From: an uncultured Stenotrophomonas sp.
Lineage (GTDB): Bacteria > Pseudomonadota > Gammaproteobacteria > Xanthomonadales > Xanthomonadaceae
DNA: 64,000 nt
Direction of reading: 5' to 3'
Assembly: GCF_945952405.1 (NCBI RefSeq)
Contig: NZ_CAMFIA010000002.1
Location: 186,001-250,000 of the forward strand
The position numbers and the translations under genes were made by a program. Shown piece by piece: positions 58,411 through 64,000 of the stretch. The notes under the pieces are model-generated. The model was not told where the DNA came from, searched no databases, and saw only the letters and a program-made list of their open reading frames with translations. Numbering within the stretch: the stretch's first letter is position 1; each line of letters opens with the position of its first letter.

Positions 58411-59316
58411 ATGACTTCCGAACTCGCGCTCGACGCGAACCCGCCAACCCGGCCGCCCGCCCCCCAGCAGCAGGAAATGCCGCTGGCCGTGGTGCATGGG
58501 CAACCGGTCCTGCAGATTCCGCAGGACCTGTACATTCCGCCGGATGCGCTGGAAGTCATCCTGGATGCCTTCGAAGGTCCGCTGGACCTGCTGCTGTACC
58601 TGATCCGCCGCCAGAACCTGGACGTGTTGGACATCCCCGTGGCCGAGATCACCCGGCAGTACGTGGAATACATCACCGTGATGCGCGAGCTGCGCTTCGA
58701 GCTGGCGGCCGAGTACCTGGTGATGGCCGCGATCCTGGCCGAAGTGAAATCGCGCATGCTGCTGCCGCGCCCGGTCAGCGAGGAAGGCGATGAAGCCGAC
58801 CCGCGCGCCGAACTGGTGCGCCGCCTGCAGGAGTACGAACGCTTCAAGCAGGCCGCCGAGGACATCGACGCCCTGCCCCGCCAGGACCGCGACACCAGCC
58901 TGGCGCATGCCTTCATGCCCGAACGCGCCGCGGTGAAGCTGCCGCCGCCGGTGGACCTGAAGGAAATGCTGCTGGCCCTGCACGACGTGCTCAAGCGCGC
59001 CGAGCTGTTCAGCGGCCACGCCATCAAGCGCGAGGCACTGAGCGTGCGGCAACGCATGGGCGAAGTGCTGGGGCGCATGGAAGATGGCCGGTTCTATCGT
59101 TTTGAGAGCCTGTTCACCGCTGAAGAAGGCAAGCTGGGCGTGCTGGTCACGTTCCTGGCGGTGCTGGAACTGGCCAAGGAGCAGTTGCTGGACCTGGTCC
59201 AGGAAGAACCGCTGGCGCCGATCTACGTGAAGTCGCTGGCGGCCGGCAACACCAATGCCCCGCTGCAGTTCAGCAGCGAGTTCGACGACAACGACGCCGC
59301 CAACGAGAACGAGTGA
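58411..59316 (+). CDS. scpA: Segregation and condensation protein ScpA
   Basis: Kleisin subunit that bridges SMC heads in the bacterial condensin. The 301-residue protein has the kleisin N-domain (ILDAFEGPLDLLLYLIRRQNLDVLDIPVAEITRQYVEYI, about 47-85) preceded by a Pro-rich, unstructured N-terminus of about 40 residues. The middle has EYLVMAAILAEVKSRMLLP. The C-terminal winged helix includes FTAEEGKLGVLVTFLAVLELAKEQLLDLVQEEPLAPIYV. The ATG at 58411 has only a weak ribosome site. First gene of scpA-scpB-rluB, a widely conserved order. Confidence 0.95.
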   Translation: MTSELALDANPPTRPPAPQQQEMPLAVVHGQPVLQIPQDLYIPPDALEVILDAFEGPLDLLLYLIRRQNLDVLDIPVAEITRQYVEYITVMRELRFELAAEYLVMAAILAEVKSRMLLPRPVSEEGDEADPRAELVRRLQEYERFKQAAEDIDALPRQDRDTSLAHAFMPERAAVKLPPPVDLKEMLLALHDVLKRAELFSGHAIKREALSVRQRMGEVLGRMEDGRFYRFESLFTAEEGKLGVLVTFLAVLELAKEQLLDLVQEEPLAPIYVKSLAAGNTNAPLQFSSEFDDNDAANENE

Positions 59317-59329
59317 GCGCTGCCTGCCG

Positions 59330-60205
59330 ATGGACCAAACGCTGATCAACCGCATTGTCGAGGGTGCCCTGCTGGCCTCCAGCCAGCCGCTCACCCTGGC
59401 CCAGCTGAAGGACCTGTTCCCGGAAGAGGAACCAGCGCCGCCGGGCAGCATCGAACGTGCGCTGGAACGCCTGCGCGAAGCCTGCGAAGGCCGTGGCGTG
59501 GAGCTGGTCGAGGTCGCCTCGGGCTTCCGCTACCAGGTCACCGGCGAAGTGCATGGCTGGATCAGCCGGCTGTGGACCGAACGCAAGACCCGCTACACCC
59601 GTGCCACCCTGGAAACGCTGGCACTGATCGCCTACCGGCAGCCGATCACCCGCGGCGAGATCGAGCAGGTGCGCGGCGTGGCGGTCAGCAGCAACATCAT
59701 CCAGGCCCTGGAAGAGCGCGAGTGGATCCGCGTGGTCGGCCACCGCGACGTGCCCGGCAAGCCGGCGCTGTTCGGCACCACCAAGGGCTTCCTGGACTAC
59801 TTTGGCCTGAAGCGGCTGGACGAGCTGCCGCCGCTGTCGGAACTGAAGGACCTGGGCGAGCTGGAACCGCAGCTTGCCCTGGACCGCGACGCACCGGCCG
59901 CCGCCGGTGCCGACGGCCCGGACATCTCGGCCGGCGCCGATGGCGCTGCCGCGAACGATGACGCCGGCATTGCCGGCCGTGACACCCCCGATTCCGCCGA
60001 CGCAGCCACTGCGCCGGCCTCCGATGAGCAAGCACCTTCGCCCTTCGATGATGGGCACCCCGATTCCGCGCCGGGCGAGCGCGCGGTGCCAGTGAACGAA
60101 CGCGAAGACAACGCCGTCGCGATGACGACCGTGGCTGTTGACCAAGCCGATTCCGAACCAGAGGCCGACCTCGAAACCGTCGGCCGGAGCAAAACTGATG
60201 AGTGA
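59330..60205 (+). CDS. scpB: Segregation and condensation protein ScpB
   Basis: Partner that binds ScpA and modulates condensin. Of 291 residues, the first 190 or so form two winged-helix domains: RIVEGALLASSQPLTLAQLKDLFP, RGVELVEVASGFRYQVTGEVHGWISRLW, and RATLETLALIAYRQPITRGEIEQVRGVAVSSNIIQALEEREWIRVVGHRDVPGKPALFGTTKGFLDYFGLKRLDELPPL, all classical. The last 100 residues are an acidic, Ala/Asp/Pro-rich tail of low complexity. The start at 59330 follows scpA by 13 bases; the end overlaps rluB by eight bases. Confidence 0.96.
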   Translation: MDQTLINRIVEGALLASSQPLTLAQLKDLFPEEEPAPPGSIERALERLREACEGRGVELVEVASGFRYQVTGEVHGWISRLWTERKTRYTRATLETLALIAYRQPITRGEIEQVRGVAVSSNIIQALEEREWIRVVGHRDVPGKPALFGTTKGFLDYFGLKRLDELPPLSELKDLGELEPQLALDRDAPAAAGADGPDISAGADGAAANDDAGIAGRDTPDSADAATAPASDEQAPSPFDDGHPDSAPGERAVPVNEREDNAVAMTTVAVDQADSEPEADLETVGRSKTDE

Positions 60206-61802
60206 CACCCCTCGCAAGCTGTCGTTGAACAAGCTCTCGCTCAAGCGCGAAGCCACCTCCGAACAGTTCAAGTTGGAAGAACGCCTGCACAAGGTGCTGG
60301 CCCAGGCCGGCCTTGGCTCGCGCCGCGCGCTGGAACAGCGCATCGCCGAAGGCCTGGTCAAGGTCAACGGTGAAGTCGCGCAGACCGGCATGTCGGTCAA
60401 GAGCGGCGACAAGATCGAGCTGGACGGCCGCGGCTTCGTCGCCACCGCCCTGGCCGAGCCGTCGCGCGTGCTGGTCTACAACAAGCCGGAAGGCGAAGTG
60501 ACCACCCGCGAAGATCCCGAAGGCCGCCCGACCGTGTTCGAGTCGCTGCCGCCGCTGAAGGGCGCGCGCTGGATCGCGATCGGCCGCCTCGACATCAACA
60601 CCACCGGCCTGCTGCTGGCCACCACCGACGGTGAGCTGGCCAACGCCATGATGCACCCGTCGTTCGAGGTCGAGCGCGAGTACGTGGTGCGCGTGCGCGC
60701 GCCGGAAGGCGAGGAAAAGGTCTCCGACGCCATCGTCGACCGCCTCACCCGTGGCGTGGCGCTGGAAGACGGCCCGGCCAAGTTCGACGAGATCGAACGC
60801 ATCGGCGGTACCGATTCGCACGACTGGTTCCGCGTCGTGGTGAAGGAAGGCCGCAACCGTGAAGTGCGCCGCCTGTGGGAGTCGCAGGGCTGCCAGGTCA
60901 GCCGCCTGAAGCGTACCCGCTACGGCAAGGTCAGCCTGCCGCGCGAACTGGCCCGCGGCCATTCGGTGGAACTGGGCACCGCGCAGGTGGAAGCGCTGCG
61001 CGCGCAGCTGAAGCTGGAAGAAGGCGCGCCGTCGGCGCTGACCCTGCAGCCGGTGATCGGCCAGCGCCGTGCCGCCAAGACCACCGTGCGCGTGCGCGAG
61101 GGTGGCCGTGGCAACGCCTACGTCAACGGCCACAACACCGCCGACGAAGGCCGCGAGCTGCGCCGTTTCGACACCCTGCGCGAAGACCGCGGCCGTGGCC
61201 GCGGCGGCAAGGGTGGCGGCTTCAAGGGCGGCCTGACGGTAAGCGGTGAAGCGGCGGCCAAGCAGTCGCAGAAGCCGTTCAAGCAGCGCGCTCCGAAGAA
61301 CGACCGCTCGCTGCCGGAAGGCAACCCGGCGGCCTTCCGCACCTGGTACGTGCCGGACGGTGTCAGCACCGGCCCGAGCGGCCACCGCAACGCCGGTCCG
61401 GGCGCGCGCGGCCCGGGTGCCCGTGGTCCGGGTGCTGGCGGCCAGGGCCGTCCGTACGGCAAGCCGAAGGGTCCGGGCGCTGGCGCCGGTGGCGGCCAGG
61501 GTCGTGGCGGCGCCGGTGGCCAGGGCCGTCCGGCCGGCGGCGGCAACCGCTCGCAGGGCCAGGGCAACAAGCACCCGTATGGTCATCCGGGCAATGCCCC
61601 GAGCTTCCCGTCCGATCACGCCACGCCGGGCTTCAACCCGTATGGCAGCCCGAAGCCGGCTCAGGGCGCCCGTCCGGGCAGTCGCGGTCCGGGTGGCGGC
61701 AATCGCGGCCCCGGCGGTCCGGGTGGCAACCGTGGCCCGGGTGGCCCCGGCGGCAACCGCGGTCCGGGCGGCCCGCGCCGCAGCGGCCCGCGCGGCGGCT
61801 GA
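60198..61802 (+). CDS. rluB: 23S rRNA pseudouridine synthase RluB with long Gly/Arg-rich tail
   Basis: Makes pseudouridine 2605 of 23S rRNA (E. coli numbering). The 534-residue protein has an S4 domain (ERLHKVLAQAGLGSRRALEQRIAEGLVKVNGEVA, about 27-60) and the RsuA-type catalytic domain with the active Asp in IAIGRLDINTTGLLLATTDGELAN (about residue 132), then GRNREVRRLWESQGCQVSRLKRTRYG. From about residue 300 on it carries a 230-residue tail of Gly/Arg/Pro repeats (GPGARGPGARGPGAGGQGRP, GGNRGPGGPGGNRGPGG), an RGG-like RNA-binding extension. Starts inside the scpB end. Confidence 0.95.
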   Translation: MSDTPRKLSLNKLSLKREATSEQFKLEERLHKVLAQAGLGSRRALEQRIAEGLVKVNGEVAQTGMSVKSGDKIELDGRGFVATALAEPSRVLVYNKPEGEVTTREDPEGRPTVFESLPPLKGARWIAIGRLDINTTGLLLATTDGELANAMMHPSFEVEREYVVRVRAPEGEEKVSDAIVDRLTRGVALEDGPAKFDEIERIGGTDSHDWFRVVVKEGRNREVRRLWESQGCQVSRLKRTRYGKVSLPRELARGHSVELGTAQVEALRAQLKLEEGAPSALTLQPVIGQRRAAKTTVRVREGGRGNAYVNGHNTADEGRELRRFDTLREDRGRGRGGKGGGFKGGLTVSGEAAAKQSQKPFKQRAPKNDRSLPEGNPAAFRTWYVPDGVSTGPSGHRNAGPGARGPGARGPGAGGQGRPYGKPKGPGAGAGGGQGRGGAGGQGRPAGGGNRSQGQGNKHPYGHPGNAPSFPSDHATPGFNPYGSPKPAQGARPGSRGPGGGNRGPGGPGGNRGPGGPGGNRGPGGPRRSGPRGG

Positions 61803-61821
61803 TCGCTGAACCGCACCCATG

Positions 61822-61849
61822 AAAAACCCCGGCTCCGGCCGGGGTTTTT
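61822..61849 (+). terminator. Rho-independent terminator of scpA-scpB-rluB
   Basis: AAAAACCCCGGC-TCCG-GCCGGGGTTTTT, 20 bases past the rluB stop. Confidence 0.93.
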
Positions 61850-61852
61850 CGT

Positions 61853-61941
61853 AAAAAGGGGACGGAGGGGATTAAGTCGCTTTTGCCACTCGATACGTAC
61901 AAGCGAGGCAAAAGCGACTTAATCCCCTCCGTCCCCTTTTT
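61853..61941. repeat. Perfect 35-bp hairpin, GGGGACGGAGGGGATTAAG family
   Basis: Arms 61853-61887 and 61907-61941 are exactly complementary with a 19-base loop. The outer 27 bases are identical to the arm at 15195-15221; the inner eight (CTTTTGCC/GGCAAAAG) and the loop differ. A and T runs at the ends make it a bidirectional terminator between rluB and the convergent secreted-protein gene (stop 61949). Confidence 0.92.
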
Positions 61942-61948
61942 TGTGGGA

Positions 61949-62383
61949 TCAGCGGCGGCTGAGGGTGAAGGCGGCGCCGTCCACGCCCAGGTCCCAGCCC
62001 CTGCCGGTACCGGACAGGGCCAGCGAGATGTCGCCCTTGGTCATTACCTGTGCGTTGCCGGATTTCACTGCACCGGCGTGCGCTCCTACCGATGCGTAGG
62101 TGCCCAGTAGCTCATCGACGCTGATCGCGCCGGTGAAACTGCCCCGCCCGTTGGTGATCTTCGACTTGCCCACGGTCAGGCCACCGCCCTTCATCCGGAT
62201 GCGCACCGGCAGGCTCGCGCCGTTGCTGCAGGTCACCGTGCCGGTGCCGGAGGCGGTCTTGTAGATCAGCGACCAACCGGACAGGTTGTAGCGCAGTTCG
62301 CAATCGAGGTTGCCGGCAGCCTGCGCGACCGGGGCGAGCGCTGCGGCGGACAACGCCAGCAGCAGGGCAAAGGGCTTGTTCAT
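61949..62383 (-). CDS. Secreted hypothetical protein
   Basis: A 144-residue exported protein (signal MNKPFALLLALSAAALAPVAQAA). The mature part is a small beta-rich domain with two Cys (LDCELRYN, TVTCSNGASLPV) and many Gly/Ser (VRIRMKGGGLTVGKSKITNGRGSFTGAISVDELLGTYASVGAHAGAVKSGNAQVMTKGDISLALSGTGRGWDLGVDGAAFTLSRR). I do not recognise the family; it looks like a conserved xanthomonad periplasmic protein of lipid-binding-like beta structure. It is 106 bases downstream of the omega-amidase gene on the same strand. Confidence 0.72.
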   Translation of the reverse strand: MNKPFALLLALSAAALAPVAQAAGNLDCELRYNLSGWSLIYKTASGTGTVTCSNGASLPVRIRMKGGGLTVGKSKITNGRGSFTGAISVDELLGTYASVGAHAGAVKSGNAQVMTKGDISLALSGTGRGWDLGVDGAAFTLSRR

Positions 62384-62489
62384 GACAGGCGTTGTTCCAG
62401 TTCGGTCGGGCTGGCAGCGAATCCAGCAGCGTCGGCGTGCACGCTGGAGCAGGTGCACGCACGGGTACGGACGGTGTTCAGGCCGCGAC

Positions 62490-63296
62490 TCAGGCCGGAT
62501 CATCCAGGTGGAAGGCATCGGCATCGAGCATCGCCGGGAAACGTGCACGGTGTGCAGCCAGCGCATCAGCCGAGAGGGTGGTGGTGACCACCTGCTCGCG
62601 CTCGCGGATCTCCACCTGCGGCTGGCCGAGGAAATCCAGCACTGCGCTGTCGCCGGCATAGTGCAGCTGGTTGCCGTCGACGCCGACGCGGTTGACCGCG
62701 GCCACGAAGCACAGGTTCTCGATCGCACGCGCACGCAGCAGGGTCTTCCACGCATAGGCACGCGCCGACGGCCAGTTGGCGACGAAGATCTGCAGGTCGA
62801 AATCCAGTTGCTGCGAACGCTCGACGTTGTAGCGGTTGCGGCAGAACACCGGGAACCGCAGGTCGTAGCAGACCTGCGGATTGATCCGCCAGCCCTTCCA
62901 CTCCACGCACAGGCGGTCGCGGCCGGCCGCATAGCGCTCGTGCTCACCGCCATAGCGGAACAGGTGCCGCTTGTCGTAATGCTGCAGCTCACCCTCGGGC
63001 GTGGCGAACAGCAGCCGGTTGTACACACCTTCGCCATCGCGCAGCTGCACGCTGCCGATCACCGCGGCGTTCAATGCCTTGGCCTGCGCGCGCACCCAGG
63101 CCACGGTCGGCCCGTCCATGCCTTCGGCCTGGGCGATGGCGTCATTGGAGAAGCCACTGGTGAAGGTCTCGGGCAGGATCACCAGATCGGTGCTGCCGGC
63201 CAGCGGCGCCAGCAGCGCGCCGTAGTAGGCGCGGTTGCCGGCCGGGTCATGCCAGCGGGTGTCGCCCTGGATCAGCGAAATGCGCAGGTCCTGCAT
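62490..63296 (-). CDS. Omega-amidase / carbon-nitrogen hydrolase (YafV-like)
   Basis: A 268-residue cytosolic nitrilase-superfamily amidase. The Glu-Lys-Cys triad is visible: LVILPETFTSGFSND (Glu, about residue 44), LQHYDKRHLFRYGGEHERY (Lys, about 112) and NPQVCYDLRFPVF (Cys, about 146). The FRYGGEHERYAAG and NWPSARAYAWKTLLRARAIEN segments are typical of YafV/Nit2 omega-amidases, which hydrolyse 2-oxoglutaramate or 2-oxosuccinamate. It lies 14 bases after a YbdL-like aminotransferase. The pair fits the transaminase/omega-amidase route that salvages methionine from 4-methylthio-2-oxobutyrate using glutamine. Confidence 0.91.
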   Translation of the reverse strand: MQDLRISLIQGDTRWHDPAGNRAYYGALLAPLAGSTDLVILPETFTSGFSNDAIAQAEGMDGPTVAWVRAQAKALNAAVIGSVQLRDGEGVYNRLLFATPEGELQHYDKRHLFRYGGEHERYAAGRDRLCVEWKGWRINPQVCYDLRFPVFCRNRYNVERSQQLDFDLQIFVANWPSARAYAWKTLLRARAIENLCFVAAVNRVGVDGNQLHYAGDSAVLDFLGQPQVEIREREQVVTTTLSADALAAHRARFPAMLDADAFHLDDPA

Positions 63297-63310
63297 GTTC
63301 AGCCCTCCAC

Positions 63311-64000
63311 TCAGAGCAGGCGCAGGCGTTCGATCGCCGCGTCCATCGTCGCTTCGTTCTTGGCGAAGCACAGGCGCACCAGGCGCTGGCCAGCCGGCGG
63401 ATTCTCGTAGAACGGCGACAGCGGAATGGCGGTGACGCCCTTCTCGATGGTCAGCCACTTCACGAATTCATGGTCCGGCAGGTCGCTGATGGCCGAGTAA
63501 TCGACCAGCTGGAAATAGCCGCCCGGAACCGGCAGCGCCTTCAGGCGGGTACTGGCGAGCTGCTCGCGGAAGCGGTCGCGCTTGGCCTGGTAGAACGCGC
63601 CCAGCTCCAGGTGGTGTTCCGGTTCGTCGCGGATCATCGCGGCGAAGCCATATTGCGCCGGGCCGAAGCTGGTGAAGGTGTTGTACTGGTGCACCTTGCG
63701 GAACTCGGCGGTCAGCACCGGCGGCGCGATCGCGTAGCCGATCTTCCAGCCGGTGCAGTGGTAGGTCTTGCCGAAGCTGGAGATGACGAACGCACGCTCG
63801 CGCAGTTCCGGATAACGCAGCGCCGATTCGTGGCGGCGACCGTCATAGATGATGTGCTCGTAGACTTCGTCGGAGATCAGGTAGATCTGCGTGCCGCGCA
63901 GCAGCTCGGCCAGCGCCTGCATGTCCTGCGCCGACAGCATCGCGCCGGACGGATTGTGCGGGGTGTTGACGATCAGCATGCGGGTGCGCGGGGTGATCGC
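63311..64000 (-). CDS. ybdL: Methionine aminotransferase, YbdL-like (C-terminal part)
   Basis: The right edge of the window cuts the 5' end; 229 C-terminal codons remain, opening with AITPRTRMLIVNTPHNPSGAM. It is a class I/II PLP aminotransferase: NTPHNPSG, LISDEVYEHIIYDGRRHES (the Asp/Tyr that hold PLP), FVISSFGKTYHCTGWKIGYAIAPP (PLP lysine in SFGKTYHCTGWK), and the substrate-carboxylate Arg in RLVRLCFAKNE. This SFGKT-H-TGWK pattern is that of YbdL/KAT-type enzymes, which prefer methionine, Phe, or glutamine. Upstream partner of the omega-amidase. Confidence 0.92.
   Translation of the reverse strand, partial: AITPRTRMLIVNTPHNPSGAMLSAQDMQALAELLRGTQIYLISDEVYEHIIYDGRRHESALRYPELRERAFVISSFGKTYHCTGWKIGYAIAPPVLTAEFRKVHQYNTFTSFGPAQYGFAAMIRDEPEHHLELGAFYQAKRDRFREQLASTRLKALPVPGGYFQLVDYSAISDLPDHEFVKWLTIEKGVTAIPLSPFYENPPAGQRLVRLCFAKNEATMDAAIERLRLL

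Noticed and set aside
1..64000. tRNA, rRNA or riboswitch genes
   Set aside because: No cloverleaf with TTCGANTC-type arm, no rRNA stretch and no recognisable riboswitch core was seen by reading; a covariance search would be needed to exclude small RNAs.

Overview
The window is high-GC (roughly two thirds G+C) chromosomal DNA from a gammaproteobacterium of the Xanthomonadaceae, most likely Stenotrophomonas (S. maltophilia complex). The case rests on many Oar-type and ordinary TonB-dependent receptor features, class I fumarase, ECF41 sigma factor, and above all the intergenic GTAG-tagged REP palindromes (SMAG type) typical of Stenotrophomonas. It contains about 62 protein genes. I see no tRNA, rRNA, CRISPR array, insertion sequence or prophage gene.

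Layout. 1-11.4 kb: start of a probable TonB receptor, dnaB, an FMN reductase, an unusual pair (fused alpha/beta ThDP dehydrogenase E1 plus glutamine-dependent asparagine synthase), a GST, a GNAT, a glycine-zipper protein, a small membrane protein coupled to a TatD DNase, and tcdA. 11.5-18.4 kb: membrane-anchored cytochrome c'-like protein, glycine-zipper lipoprotein, cold-shock protein, DUF456 protein, pldA-arsC, a second GST, two Cys-rich lipoproteins, class I fumarase. 18.4-19.9 kb: ECF41 sigma factor and its AhpD-like partner, each preceded by an exact TGTCACG-N16-CGTC promoter. 20.1-33.9 kb: ABC exporter, Fur-box-preceded fpr, TlpA-like thioredoxin, glutathione peroxidase, Dcp peptidase, an orphan secreted protein flanked by palindromes, cfa, DUF3298 lipoprotein, peptide transporter-rhomboid operon, a degenerate EEP-fold protein and sodA. 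34.1-44.0 kb: secreted RNase-barstar pair, nfuA with a repetitive transmembrane protein, phhB with a TonB-C lipoprotein, zupT, and the conserved divergent rluC/rne pair.

44.2-57.3 kb is the most specialised block: a carbohydrate locus on the minus strand. A LacI-family repressor and an Oar-like TonB receptor are followed by a tight six-gene operon: GH144/glycoamylase-like secreted hydrolase, sugar-binding lipoprotein, two CUT1 permeases, a 1055-residue discoidin/six-hairpin glycosidase-like protein and an EEP-fold phosphodiesterase. LacI-type palindromes lie upstream of both lacI and the hydrolase operon. This predicts a regulon that imports and degrades one glucan, possibly a beta-1,2-glucan. 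The operon has no ABC ATPase gene.

57.4-64.0 kb: yciI-bolA, the conserved scpA-scpB-rluB chromosome-segregation/ribosome operon, a small secreted protein, and an omega-amidase with a YbdL-like methionine aminotransferase that runs off the end of the window.

Intergenic space is rich in three palindrome classes: SMAG REPs, GGGGTCRGATCC-type inverted repeats, and two very long perfect hairpins built on GGGGACGGAGGGGATTAAG.
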